From positions 1-55,320 of the forward strand of contig NZ_LRUJ01000034.1 in the NCBI RefSeq assembly GCF_001548475.1: 55,320 bases of DNA, written 5' to 3'. The notes beneath the pieces are model-generated. The model worked only from the letters and a program-made list of their open reading frames with translations. It had not been told where the DNA came from and made no database searches. Position 1 is the stretch's first letter; every line of letters begins with the position of its first letter. Of this stretch, positions 37,176 through 46,002 are shown in pieces. The position numbers and the translations under genes were made by a program. Source of the stretch: Bordetella hinzii LMG 13501. GTDB taxonomy: Bacteria; Pseudomonadota; Gammaproteobacteria; Burkholderiales; Burkholderiaceae_B.

Positions 37176-37191
37176 TTTATTGTCCCATAAA
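37176..37191. promoter_or_regulatory. Candidate LysR-type operator in the efflux intergenic region
   Basis: TTTAT-TGTCCC-ATAAA is an interrupted dyad containing a T-N11-A spacing as expected for LysR boxes. It lies 31 bases upstream of the LysR start codon. An imperfect 15-bp tandem repeat (GATGTTTTCGTATCT / GACGTCTTTGTTTCT, 37198-37227) follows directly. Confidence 0.45.
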
Positions 37192-37327
37192 TGGAATGAT
37201 GTTTTCGTATCTGACGTCTTTGTTTCTCGGACGGGATAACGGAAAATGTGGCGTTTTGCATCGCAGCAAAGCGAATATCCGGAGACGGGCGTGCAGGCCC
37301 GCCGCCGGGGATAGGTTGGATTCGGGA

Positions 37328-38533
37328 ATGGATCATATGAAGAACAAGAAGCAGGTATGGCGCGGCGCGGCCGCGCTTTCGGCGGCGGCACTGGCCCTCG
37401 CATTGGCGGGCTGCGGCAAAGAGCAGGCCGCGCCTCAGGCAGGCAAGCCCCAGGTCGGGGTGGTCACCCTCAAATCGCAGCCTGTTTCGCTTTCCACCGA
37501 GCTGCCGGGCCGCACGTCGGCCTTCCGCATCGCCGAGGTCCGGCCGCAAGTCAGCGGCATCGTGCAAAAGCGCCTCTTCACCGAAGGCGGCGAAGTGCGC
37601 GCCGGCCAGCAGCTCTACCAGATCGACCCCTCGCTCTACCAGGCGAGCTACGACAGCAGCAAGGCCGCCCTGGCGCGGGCGCAGGCGCAGTTGCGCACCG
37701 CCGCGCTGTTGGTGGACCGCTACAAGCCGCTGGTGGAGACCCGCGCGGTCAGCCGTCAGACCTATGACGATGCCGTGGCCGCTCGCGACCAGGCCAATGC
37801 CGATGTGCTGTCGGCCAAGGCCGCGTTGGAGACGGCCCGCATCAACCTGGTCTACACCAAGGTGCTGTCGCCCATCGACGGCATCATCGGCCGCTCGCTC
37901 GTGACCGAGGGCGCCCTGGTGACGGCCAACCAGTCCGGCGCGATCGCCTCGGTGCAGCAGATCGATCCCATCTATGTCGACGTGACCCAGTCCAGCGTGC
38001 AGCTGCTGCGTCTCAAAAGCGCGATGGCCAGCGGCCAGCTGCAGCAGGCCGATGGCGCCCAGGCCGCCAAGGTCACCCTCGTGCTGGAAGACGGCAGCAC
38101 CTATGCCGAAGCCGGCAAGCTGGAGTTCTCCGAAGTGACGGTGGACCCGACCACCGGTTCGGTGACCTTGCGCGCGGTGTTCCCCAACCCGGGCCATCAA
38201 CTGCTGCCCGGGATGTTCGTGCGCGCGCGACTGGCGCAAGGCGTGGCCAACGACGGCCTGCTCGTGCCGCAGCGCGGTGTGACGCGCAGCCAGCGTGGCC
38301 TGCCGACCGCCCTGGTGGTCAATGCCGAGAACAAGGTCGAGCTGCGCGAGCTGGTGACGGACCGCGCGCTGGGGGACCAGTGGCTGGTCACCAAGGGCCT
38401 GGCCGCGGGCGACCGCGTCATTGTCGAGGGCCTGCAGTCGGTGCGTCCGGGTATCGAAGTCAACGCTCAGGAATATCAGGCCCGCGCAGCCGCGCCGGCC
38501 GGGCAGGGCGGCCAGGCGCCGGCGGCCAAGTAA
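37328..38533 (+). CDS. RND efflux periplasmic adaptor (AcrA/MexA type)
   Basis: 401 aa lipoprotein: the signal ends in LALAGC. It bridges the RND pump and outer-membrane channel. The beta-barrel, lipoyl and hairpin parts are seen in PGRTSAFRIAEVRPQVSGIVQKRLFTEGGEVRAGQQLYQIDP, the coiled-coil hairpin (about 100-175), and LVYTKVLSPIDGIIGRS. The start at 37328 (or the ATG three codons later) fits the lipoprotein signal. First gene of a three-gene pump operon. Confidence 0.95.
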   Translation: MDHMKNKKQVWRGAAALSAAALALALAGCGKEQAAPQAGKPQVGVVTLKSQPVSLSTELPGRTSAFRIAEVRPQVSGIVQKRLFTEGGEVRAGQQLYQIDPSLYQASYDSSKAALARAQAQLRTAALLVDRYKPLVETRAVSRQTYDDAVAARDQANADVLSAKAALETARINLVYTKVLSPIDGIIGRSLVTEGALVTANQSGAIASVQQIDPIYVDVTQSSVQLLRLKSAMASGQLQQADGAQAAKVTLVLEDGSTYAEAGKLEFSEVTVDPTTGSVTLRAVFPNPGHQLLPGMFVRARLAQGVANDGLLVPQRGVTRSQRGLPTALVVNAENKVELRELVTDRALGDQWLVTKGLAAGDRVIVEGLQSVRPGIEVNAQEYQARAAAPAGQGGQAPAAK

Positions 38534-38545
38534 GGGAGCCAGCGC

Positions 38546-41500
38546 ATGGCAAAGTTTTTTATCGACAGGCCGGTCTTCGCCTGGGTGATCGCCATCGTCC
38601 TGATGATGGCCGGCGCCCTGTCCATCCTTAATCTGCCGGTGGCGCAATATCCCAATATCGCGCCGCCCGCGATCGCCATCAACGTGACCTATCCCGGCGC
38701 TTCGGCGCAGACCGTGCAGGACACGGTGGTCCAGGTGATCGAGCAGCAGATGAACGGCATCGACAACCTGGAGTACATCTCTTCGGAGAGTAATTCCGAC
38801 GGTAGCGTCGCCATTACGCTGACCTTCCGCCAAGGTACCAATCCGGACACGGCCCAGGTGCAGGTGCAGAACAAGCTGGCCGTGGCCCAGCCGCTGCTGC
38901 CGCAAGAAGTGCAGCAGCAGGGCATACGGGTGACCAAGGCGACCAAGAACTTCCTCATCGTCGCCGGCTTCGTCTCCTCCGATGGCAGCATGGATAAGTC
39001 GGACCTTGCCGACTATGTGGCTTCCTACGTGCAGGATCCGATCAGCCGCACGCGCGGCGTGGGCGATTTCCAGCTGTTCGGCGCCTCGTATGCGATGCGG
39101 GTCTGGCTCAGCCCCGAAAAGCTCATCAACTACAACCTCGCCGCCTCCGACGTCACCAACGCCATCAAGGAGCAGAACGTCCAGGTGTCCTCGGGCCAGC
39201 TGGGCGGCCTGCCGGCCACGCGCGGCCAGCAATTGAACGCCACGGTCATCGGCCCCACGCGCCTACAGACGCCGGAAGAGTTCGGCGACATCCTGCTCAA
39301 GGTCAACACCGACGGCTCGCAGGTGCGCCTGCGCGACGTCGCCAAGATCGAGCTGGGGGCGCAAGGCTATTCCATCGACAGCTATTACAACGGCAAGCCC
39401 GCCTCGGGCCTGGCGGTCAAGCTGGCCACCGGCGCCAATGCGCTGGATACGGCGCAGGCGGTGCGCGACACCATCAACAGCCTCAAGCCCTATTTCCCGC
39501 CGGGCATGGAGGTGGTCTATCCCTACGACACGACGCCCTTTGTCAGCCTGTCCATCGAAAGCGTGATCCACACGCTCTTCGAGGCCATCGTGCTCGTGTT
39601 CCTGGTGATGTACCTCTTCCTGCAGAATGTGCGCGCCACCCTGATTCCGACCCTGGCCGTGCCGGTGGTGCTGCTGGGCACCTTCGGGGTGCTGGCCGCC
39701 TTCGGCTATTCCATCAACACCCTGACCATGTTCGGCATGGTGCTGGCCATCGGCCTGCTGGTCGATGACGCCATCGTGGTGGTGGAAAACGTCGAGCGCG
39801 TGATGGCCGAGGAGGGCTTGTCGCCCAAGGCCGCCACGCGCAAGTCCATGGGACAGATCACCGGCGCGCTGATCGGCATCGCCATGGTGTTGTCGGCCGT
39901 GTTCATTCCCATGGCCTTCTTCGGCGGCTCCACGGGCGTGATCTATCGCCAGTTCTCGATCACCATCGTCTCGTCCATGGTGCTGTCGGTCGTCGTGGCC
40001 ATCGTCTTCACGCCGGCCTTGTGCGCCACGCTGCTCAAGCCCATTCCCAAGGGCCACCACGGCACCAAGAAGGGCTTTTTCGGCTGGTTCAACCGCATGT
40101 TCGAGCGTTCCACGGAAGGCTATGCCAATACCGTGGCTCGCACGATGACACGCGGCAAGCGCCTGCTGGTCATCTACCTGGCGCTGATCCTGGCCATGGG
40201 CTGGCTCTTCACGCGCATCCCGACGGCCTTCCTGCCCGAGGAAGACCAGGGCATTCTGTTTGCCCAGGTGCAAGCCCCGGCCGGCGCCAGCGCCGAGCGC
40301 ACCAAGGTCGTGATCGACCAGGCCGTGAACTACCTGCTCGAGAACGAGAAGGATTCGGTGGCCTCGGTGTTCGCGGTCTCGGGCTTTTCCTTCGGCGGCC
40401 GGGGCCAGAACGCGGCCATCCTGTTCATCAAGCTGCGCGACTGGAAGGAACGCCCCGCGGCCAGCCAGCGGGCCGCGGCCGTGGCGCAGCGCGCCAATGG
40501 CTATTTCTTCGGCCATATCCGCGACGCCCAGGCCTTTGTCTTCGCGCCGCCGGCGGTGATGGAACTGGGCAACGCGACCGGCTTTGACTTCATGCTGCAG
40601 GACCGCGCCGGCGTGGGCCATGACAAGCTGCTGGCCGCGCGCAACCAGCTCCTGGGCGAGGCCGCGCAAAGCCCCGTGCTGGCCCGCGTGCGCCCCAACG
40701 GGATCGAGGACGCGCCCCAGTACCAACTGGACATCGACCGAGAGAAAGCGCGCGCGCTGGGCGTGGCGATCGCCGACATCAACAGCACCCTGTCCACGGC
40801 CTGGGGCTCGTCGTATGTCAATGACTTCATCGACCGCGGCCGCGTCAAGAAGGTATTCGTGCAGGGCGAGGCCGCCTCGCGCATGCTGCCCGAGGACCTG
40901 GACAAATGGTATGTGCGCAATGCCTCCGGCGACATGGTGCCGTTTTCGGCCTTCGCCAAGGCGCACTGGACCTATGGGCCGCAGAAGCTGAACCGCTACA
41001 ACGGCGTGCCCTCGTACAACATCCAGGGCGAAGCCGCGCCGGGACGCAGCTCGGGCGAAGCCATGGCCGAGATGGAGCGCCTGGCGGCCAAGCTGCCCAC
41101 GGGGATAGGTTTCGAATGGACCGGTTTGTCGTATGAGGAGCGGCTCTCCGGCGCCCAGGCGCCCGCCTTGTACGCGATCTCCCTCATTGTGGTCTTCCTT
41201 TGCCTGGCGGCGCTCTATGAAAGCTGGAGCATTCCCACGGCGGTGATGCTGGTGGTGCCGCTGGGGGTGATCGGCGCCCTGGCCGCCACGCTGTTGCGCG
41301 GCCTGTCCAACGACGTCTATTTCCAGGTCGGCCTGCTCACGACAGTAGGCCTGGCGGCCAAGAACGCGATCCTGATCGTGGAATTCGCCAAGGAGCACTA
41401 TGAGCAGGGCGCCAGCCTGGTCGAGGCGGCGGTGCACGCGGCGCGCCAGCGTCTGCGGCCCATCCTGATGACCTCCATGGCCTTCATCCTGGGCGTGGTG

Positions 41501-41716
41501 CCCCTGGCCATTTCCAATGGCGCGGGTTCCGGCAGCCAGCACGCCATCGGCACCGGCGTGATCGGCGGCATGCTCTCGGGCACCTTCCTGGCGATTTTCT
41601 TCGTGCCCCTGTTCTTCGTGCTGGTCCTGCGTCTGTTCAAGGTCAGGCGCCTGACCGAAATCCGCGCGCAGGAAGAGGCGGCGCACGCTCATTCCAACGG
41701 AGATCAGCAGCAATGA
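38546..41716 (+). CDS. RND multidrug efflux transporter, inner membrane (AcrB/MexB type)
   Basis: 1056 aa, the family's usual size, with twelve membrane helices. It is a proton-driven drug exporter of the HAE1 class. [21 protein letters not shown] is the canonical start; the proton-relay Asp pair is in [17 protein letters not shown] (about 405-410), and GGQFSI-like [17 protein letters not shown] and [10 protein letters not shown] are conserved. It starts 12 bases after the adaptor gene and overlaps the outer-membrane factor gene by four bases. Confidence 0.97.
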   Translation: MAKFFIDRPVFAWVIAIVLMMAGALSILNLPVAQYPNIAPPAIAINVTYPGASAQTVQDTVVQVIEQQMNGIDNLEYISSESNSDGSVAITLTFRQGTNPDTAQVQVQNKLAVAQPLLPQEVQQQGIRVTKATKNFLIVAGFVSSDGSMDKSDLADYVASYVQDPISRTRGVGDFQLFGASYAMRVWLSPEKLINYNLAASDVTNAIKEQNVQVSSGQLGGLPATRGQQLNATVIGPTRLQTPEEFGDILLKVNTDGSQVRLRDVAKIELGAQGYSIDSYYNGKPASGLAVKLATGANALDTAQAVRDTINSLKPYFPPGMEVVYPYDTTPFVSLSIESVIHTLFEAIVLVFLVMYLFLQNVRATLIPTLAVPVVLLGTFGVLAAFGYSINTLTMFGMVLAIGLLVDDAIVVVENVERVMAEEGLSPKAATRKSMGQITGALIGIAMVLSAVFIPMAFFGGSTGVIYRQFSITIVSSMVLSVVVAIVFTPALCATLLKPIPKGHHGTKKGFFGWFNRMFERSTEGYANTVARTMTRGKRLLVIYLALILAMGWLFTRIPTAFLPEEDQGILFAQVQAPAGASAERTKVVIDQAVNYLLENEKDSVASVFAVSGFSFGGRGQNAAILFIKLRDWKERPAASQRAAAVAQRANGYFFGHIRDAQAFVFAPPAVMELGNATGFDFMLQDRAGVGHDKLLAARNQLLGEAAQSPVLARVRPNGIEDAPQYQLDIDREKARALGVAIADINSTLSTAWGSSYVNDFIDRGRVKKVFVQGEAASRMLPEDLDKWYVRNASGDMVPFSAFAKAHWTYGPQKLNRYNGVPSYNIQGEAAPGRSSGEAMAEMERLAAKLPTGIGFEWTGLSYEERLSGAQAPALYAISLIVVFLCLAALYESWSIPTAVMLVVPLGVIGALAATLLRGLSNDVYFQVGLLTTVGLAAKNAILIVEFAKEHYEQGASLVEAAVHAARQRLRPILMTSMAFILGVVPLAISNGAGSGSQHAIGTGVIGGMLSGTFLAIFFVPLFFVLVLRLFKVRRLTEIRAQEEAAHAHSNGDQQQ

Positions 41717-43182
41717 TCCCCACCATGAAAACCCTGTTGTCCCTTTCGCTGGCCGGCGCCCTGGCCGGCTGCTCGCTGGCGCCCAAGTATGAGCGCCCCG
41801 AGGCGCCCATCGATGCGGTCTATCCCAGCGGTCCGGCCTATGGCGCGGCTGTCCAGCCGGCCGCCGGGCAAGTGGCGGCCGCCGACGTGGGCTGGCGTGA
41901 CTTCTTCCGCGATCCGCTCCTGCAGCGCGTCCTGGAACTGACGCTGGCCAATAACCGCGACCTGCGCGTGGCCGCGCTCAATGTCGAGGCGGCGCGGGCG
42001 CAGTACCGCATCCAGCGCGCCGACCTCCTGCCCTCGGTGGGCGTGGCGGGCGACGCCTCGGTGCAGCGCTCGCCCGGTGACCTGACCCAATCGGGCAATC
42101 CGCAGATCTCGCGCCAGTATCGCGTGGGCGGGGCCGTGGCCTCCTGGGAGCTGGACCTGTTCGGCCGCATCCAGAGCCTGAGCGAAGAGGCCCTGCAGAC
42201 CTATCTGGCGCAGGACGAGACGCGCATCGCCACCCAGTTGACGCTGATCGCCGAGACGGCCAATGCCTATCTGACCTTGCGGGCCGACCAGGAACTGCTG
42301 CAGCTGACCCAGGACACGCTCTCTTCTCAGCAGGACTCCTACAAGCTCACCAAGCAGAGTTATGACCAAGGCGTGGCGACCGCGCTGGACCTGAGCCAGG
42401 CAGAGATTTCCCTGCGCACCGCCGAGCGCAACCAGGCCCAGTACCTGCGCCAGGTCGCCCAGGACCGCAATGCGCTGACGCTGCTGGTGGGCCAGCCGCT
42501 GCCGCCCGAACTGCTGGAGCAGCTGGCGCAGGCCACGCGCCTGCCGGACGACGTCGTGATCGCCGACCTGCCGGCCGGCCTGCCTTCGGACCTGCTGGCG
42601 CGCCGCCCGGACGTGCGCGCCGCCGAGCATGTGCTGCAGGGGGCCAACGCCAATATCGGCGCGGCGCGCGCGGCCTTCTTTCCCACCATCAGCCTGACCG
42701 GTTCGGCTGGCACGGCCAGCGCCTCGCTGGGCGGACTGTTCAAGGCCGGTTCGGGAGCCTGGAGCTTTGCGCCGCAGATCACCTTGCCGATCTTCGCGGG
42801 CGGCTCGCTCATGGCCAATCTCGATCTTGCCCATGTGCGCAAGCGCATCGAGGTGGCCAACTACGAGAAGGCCATCCAGACCGGTTTTCGGGAAGTGGCC
42901 GACGGCCTGGCCGGGCGCGCGACGCTGGACCAGCAGATCACCGCGCAGCGCCAGCTGGTCGACGCCAGCCAGCGCGCGTACACGCTGGCGGACCAGCGCT
43001 TTCGTCAGGGGGTCGACAGCTACCTGAGCGTGCTGGATTCACAGCGTTCGCTGTACGCGGCGCAACAGGTGCTGATCGACACCCGCCTGGCGCGCCTGTC
43101 CAACCTGATCAGCCTGTACAAATCCCTGGGCGGCGGCTGGACCGAACGCACCGTGACGGCCGGCGCGCTACCGCCCGGCTAG
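41713..43182 (+). CDS. RND efflux outer-membrane factor (OprM/NodT family)
   Basis: 489 aa lipoprotein: the signal ends in GALAGC. Two OEP repeats form the TolC-like trimeric channel; [51 protein letters not shown] and [18 protein letters not shown] are typical of OprM. The ATG overlaps the stop of the pump gene (ATGA). It is the last gene of the operon, followed by a clear terminator. Confidence 0.96.
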   Translation: MIPTMKTLLSLSLAGALAGCSLAPKYERPEAPIDAVYPSGPAYGAAVQPAAGQVAAADVGWRDFFRDPLLQRVLELTLANNRDLRVAALNVEAARAQYRIQRADLLPSVGVAGDASVQRSPGDLTQSGNPQISRQYRVGGAVASWELDLFGRIQSLSEEALQTYLAQDETRIATQLTLIAETANAYLTLRADQELLQLTQDTLSSQQDSYKLTKQSYDQGVATALDLSQAEISLRTAERNQAQYLRQVAQDRNALTLLVGQPLPPELLEQLAQATRLPDDVVIADLPAGLPSDLLARRPDVRAAEHVLQGANANIGAARAAFFPTISLTGSAGTASASLGGLFKAGSGAWSFAPQITLPIFAGGSLMANLDLAHVRKRIEVANYEKAIQTGFREVADGLAGRATLDQQITAQRQLVDASQRAYTLADQRFRQGVDSYLSVLDSQRSLYAAQQVLIDTRLARLSNLISLYKSLGGGWTERTVTAGALPPG

Positions 43183-43202
43183 ACCCCGCCTGCGTCGGCG
43201 CG

Positions 43203-43247
43203 GGCCGGATAAGCACTTTTTTGCGTGCTTGTCCGGCCTGTTTTTGT
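43203..43247 (+). terminator. Terminator of the RND efflux operon
   Basis: GGCCGGATAAGCAC pairs with GTGCTTGTCCGGCC around a T-rich loop, followed by TGTTTTTG. It lies 21 bases past the stop of the outer-membrane factor gene. Confidence 0.88.
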
Positions 43248-43335
43248 TTATCAGTCCAATTGATCTGCGCGTGTTTATGGCCTGCAACAATCGGCCAAAA
43301 ATAGGTCGCATCCACGTATGGGTCCGCCGGCCCCG

Positions 43336-43396
43336 CTCTTAGAGTATGCCCGGGTTCGCCCCGGTCGCCGGGGCGTTTTTTTCAGCGCTCTAAGAG
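43336..43396 (+). promoter_or_regulatory. Structured leader sequestering the ribosome-binding site of the beta-barrel gene
   Basis: CTCTTAGAG (43336-43344) is exactly complementary to CTCTAAGAG (43388-43396), which contains most of the ribosome-binding site AAGAGG of the outer-membrane protein gene. Between them lies a complete Rho-independent terminator. The arrangement suggests attenuation or masking of translation. Function is inference. Confidence 0.6.
43357..43382 (+). terminator. Rho-independent terminator 24 bases upstream of a start codon
   Basis: CGCCCCGG-TCG-CCGGGGCG is a perfect 8-bp GC stem followed by seven T residues, a textbook terminator. It sits between the efflux operon terminator and the beta-barrel gene, so it must end either a short upstream RNA or an attenuated leader. 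Confidence 0.85.
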
Positions 43397-43406
43397 GCAT
43401 TGGTAT

Positions 43407-44105
43407 ATGCAGCACATGAAGAAGATTGTGGTGGGAATGGCGGTCGGCCTGGCCGCGGCGGGGGCGGCGCAGGCCCAGGACAGCGGGTTTTACGGCACCG
43501 TCCGCGCCGGGGCGGCCATCAACCGCCTGAATGACATGCAGGGATACGAGACCTCGGCCGGCAGCGTAGACCTGGGCGATTCTTCGCATGTCACGCGGTG
43601 GCTGGGCGCCGTGGGGGTGGGCTATCACCTCTATCCCGGCTGGCGGGCGGAGGTCGAATATGTCCTGCCCAGCCGGATGCGCTTCGAGCGCAAGGCCACG
43701 TTGTCCGAAGGCGATGTGGGCGTGGGGGTGCACCTGATGCGTTCGCAGCGCCTGATGTTGAATCTCTATCGGGATGTCGAGCTGACCGATCGCTTCAGCC
43801 TGTATGGCAATCTCGGCCTGGGCATGGCCTTCGTCAAGGCCGACGGCCATGTGACGACGCAGCCTGACGACCATCGCGCCGACCTGGCCAGCCGCCGGCA
43901 GACGCGCTTTGCCTGGAATATCGGCGCCGGCGCCAGCTATGCCCTGAACGATGCCATCAGCCTGGATCTGGGCTACCGCTATGTGCAGGCCGGCAATGTC
44001 CGCACGGGCGATCTCGCAGGCGGTCCGGTAGACGGCGAGAACGGCCATCTGCGCGGCAAACTGCGCGTGCACGAAGTCTATCTCGGCGCGCGCTACCGCT
44101 TCTGA
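43407..44105 (+). CDS. Outer-membrane beta-barrel protein
   Basis: 232 aa. A Sec signal ends at AAQAQ (about 25), followed by alternating beta-strands (GFYGTVRAGAAINRL, VGVGYHLYPGWRAEVEYVL, FSLYGNLGLGMAFVKA, ISLDLGYRYVQAGNV) and a C-terminal YLGARYRF with the terminal Phe recognised by the BAM machinery. It looks like a small eight-stranded OmpA/PagC-type barrel; role unknown. ATG 43407 is chosen over 43416 because AAGAGG lies nine bases before it. The leader structure suggests regulated expression. Confidence 0.85.
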   Translation: MQHMKKIVVGMAVGLAAAGAAQAQDSGFYGTVRAGAAINRLNDMQGYETSAGSVDLGDSSHVTRWLGAVGVGYHLYPGWRAEVEYVLPSRMRFERKATLSEGDVGVGVHLMRSQRLMLNLYRDVELTDRFSLYGNLGLGMAFVKADGHVTTQPDDHRADLASRRQTRFAWNIGAGASYALNDAISLDLGYRYVQAGNVRTGDLAGGPVDGENGHLRGKLRVHEVYLGARYRF

Positions 44106-44112
44106 CGCCAGG

Positions 44113-44135
44113 CGGGGCGCCGTGCCGGCGCCCCG
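44113..44135. terminator. Strong hairpin between converging genes
   Basis: CGGGGCGCCG-TGC-CGGCGCCCCG is a perfect 10-bp GC stem between the stops of the beta-barrel and GlsB/YeaQ genes. It has no T tract, so intrinsic termination is uncertain; it may protect 3' ends. Confidence 0.5.
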
Positions 44136-44140
44136 CGGGT

Positions 44141-44392
44141 TCAGGCGCGTTTGCGGGCGATGAGCCCCACGACGAACAGCACGATGATCGCGCCGACGAC
44201 CGAGCCTATCCAGCCCGCCGGCTCACCGGGCGCATACCAGCCCAGCGACTGTCCGAGATAGCCCGCCACGACCGAGCCGACGATACCGAGTATGGTGGTC
44301 ATGATGATGCCCATGCTCTGGTCTCCCGGCATCAGGGCCCGGGCGATGAGACCCACGACGAAGCCGACGATAATCATGATGATGATGCTCAT
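44141..44392 (-). CDS. GlsB/YeaQ/YmgE family stress membrane protein
   Basis: 83 aa from the ATG at 44392, preceded by AAGGAG; longer upstream reading is not supported. Three hydrophobic helices carry the family pattern MSIIIMIIVGFVVGLIARAL, a glycine-rich ILGIVGSVVAGYLG and GWIGSVVGAIIVLFVVGLI. The family is often induced by stress and was named for transglycosylase association, but its action is not known. It is a single gene converging on the beta-barrel gene. Confidence 0.92.
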   Translation of the reverse strand: MSIIIMIIVGFVVGLIARALMPGDQSMGIIMTTILGIVGSVVAGYLGQSLGWYAPGEPAGWIGSVVGAIIVLFVVGLIARKRA

Positions 44393-44496
44393 GCGCGCTC
44401 TCCTTCCTAGGGGGATGGTCGCAGCCATCATACTCACGAGGGACGGCCGCGGGGTGTAACAACTCGTGTATCCCGCCGCGGGCATGGCCCGCCGTC

Positions 44497-45117
44497 TCAG
44501 CCCTCGGTGATCTCCAGCAGCTGCTTCAAGTCCTTGGCGATGGCCGCCACGCTGTCGGTATCGGAGGCCAGCAGCCGGGCGCGGCCCTGCTTATCGAAAA
44601 TATAGACGCCGCGGCTGTGGGTGACGTCATAGACGTCGGCCGAGTCGCCGGGCTTGGGCTTCTCGATCTGGTAGGCCACGCGGTAGCGCCGCGCCAGGTC
44701 GGCGATCTGTTTCTCGCTGCCCGTCACGCCGATGGCCTGCTTGTTGAAGGCGTTGACATAGGCTTGCAGGATGTCTGGCGTGTCGCGATGGGGATCGACG
44801 CTGACGAACAGGATGCGCACGTTGCGGGCCTGTTCGCCCAACTGCTGCAGGACTGCCGTGAGCTGGGCCATGGTGGTGGGGCAGACGTCCGGACAGCTGG
44901 CATAACCGAAGAAAAGCAGCACTGTCTTGCCCTTGAGGTCGTCGCTGCTCAGGGTCTTGCCGCCAGCGGCCGGCAGGCTGAACTTCAGGTCCGGCAGATG
45001 CCCCTTCACGTCGTAGAGCGTCCAGTCCACGGAACGATCGCCGCAGGCGGCCAGGGCCAGGCAGAACACCAGCATGAGCGCGCGCCAGGCGCGGCCAGGG
45101 AAAAGCTTGCGCAGCAT
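44497..45117 (-). CDS. SCO1/SenC family copper protein
   Basis: 206 aa lipoprotein: the signal ends in LALAAC. The thioredoxin fold bears the copper-binding CxxxC in FFGYASCPDVCPTTMAQ (cysteines near residues 76 and 80), with the His ligand expected in THSRGVYIFD. SCO proteins deliver copper to cytochrome oxidase CuA or act as thiol oxidoreductases. No oxidase gene is adjacent. It is divergent from the methyltransferase gene by 194 bases. Confidence 0.93.
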   Translation of the reverse strand: MLRKLFPGRAWRALMLVFCLALAACGDRSVDWTLYDVKGHLPDLKFSLPAAGGKTLSSDDLKGKTVLLFFGYASCPDVCPTTMAQLTAVLQQLGEQARNVRILFVSVDPHRDTPDILQAYVNAFNKQAIGVTGSEKQIADLARRYRVAYQIEKPKPGDSADVYDVTHSRGVYIFDKQGRARLLASDTDSVAAIAKDLKQLLEITEG

Positions 45118-45311
45118 AGGGCAGAAGCGGCGGGCGCCGCAATAGGGGGTCGTTGGGTTGGCATGATTCTACCGTCATGCGCAGGGGCCTTGCAGGCCGG
45201 GTCATTCGATCCGGGATTGGCCATTGTCATCTACATTGCGCATGGCTTGGCTAGAATTTTCAGTTTGTTGTCAGTAGTCGCCCCGCTTTGGGGCCCGGCA
45301 AGGCAGGCTGC

Positions 45312-45995
45312 GTGACCCCGTACCACCCCGTTGTTCTCGAACTCCTGGCGCGCGATGGCGCGCGCGAAGTCCTGGATGCGCCCTGCGGCACCGGCTGGCT
45401 GGGCCGGTCCTCGGCCGGCTTGCTGCTCGACGGCGTGGGCTTGTGGGAGTTTCCGCAGCCGCAGGCGGGCTATCGCGAGGTGCGCGAGCACGATCTGGAC
45501 CGGCCGCTGTCGCTGCCGCGCCGCTACGATGCCGTGGTGTGCTGCGAGGCCATCCATCTGCTGACCAATCCGGGCCAGGCTTTCGAGAGCTTTTTCCGGG
45601 CCCTGCGGCCGGGAGGCCGGCTGATCGTCACCACGCCCAACACCTGGTATCAGCGCTCACGGCTGCAGTTTCTGCTCAGGGGCTTTCATTCGGGCTTCCG
45701 GCCCATGGTGGGCCGCAGGCGGGGCGAGGATTACATCACTTACTTCACCTGGAGCTTTCCGCTGCTGCACTTGCTGATGACGCATAGCGGCTATGAGGAC
45801 ATCCGGCTGCACGAGGTCAATGAGCCCAAGCCCAAGCGTTGGATCGAGCATGTGCTGGCGCTGCCGTCGCGGCTATATTGCCGCCGCCAGCAGCGCCGCG
45901 ACCCCCGGCATGCGGCCTACTGGCGCCAGGCGGGATCGGCGCAGTCCCTGCACGGCCGCTGGCTGGTGGTGTCAGCCAGGCGGCCGGGGCCTTGA
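45312..45995 (+). CDS. Class I SAM-dependent methyltransferase
   Basis: 227 aa from a GTG at 45312, chosen because the text before it (from 45288) is not conserved-looking. The methyltransferase core is seen in EVLDAPCGTGWLG (motif I), YDAVVCCEAIHLLTNPGQAFESFFRALRPGGRLIVTTPN. The middle region resembles UbiG/UbiE-like enzymes acting on small molecules, but the target is unknown. It converges on prlC with seven bases between stops. Confidence 0.85.
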   Translation: MTPYHPVVLELLARDGAREVLDAPCGTGWLGRSSAGLLLDGVGLWEFPQPQAGYREVREHDLDRPLSLPRRYDAVVCCEAIHLLTNPGQAFESFFRALRPGGRLIVTTPNTWYQRSRLQFLLRGFHSGFRPMVGRRRGEDYITYFTWSFPLLHLLMTHSGYEDIRLHEVNEPKPKRWIEHVLALPSRLYCRRQQRRDPRHAAYWRQAGSAQSLHGRWLVVSARRPGP

Positions 45996-46002
45996 GGCCC
46001 GG

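Noticed and set aside
44393..44485. Longer form of the GlsB/YeaQ protein starting at 44485
   Set aside because: The added residues are not hydrophobic or family-like, while the ATG at 44392 has a strong AAGGAG site and gives the usual family length.
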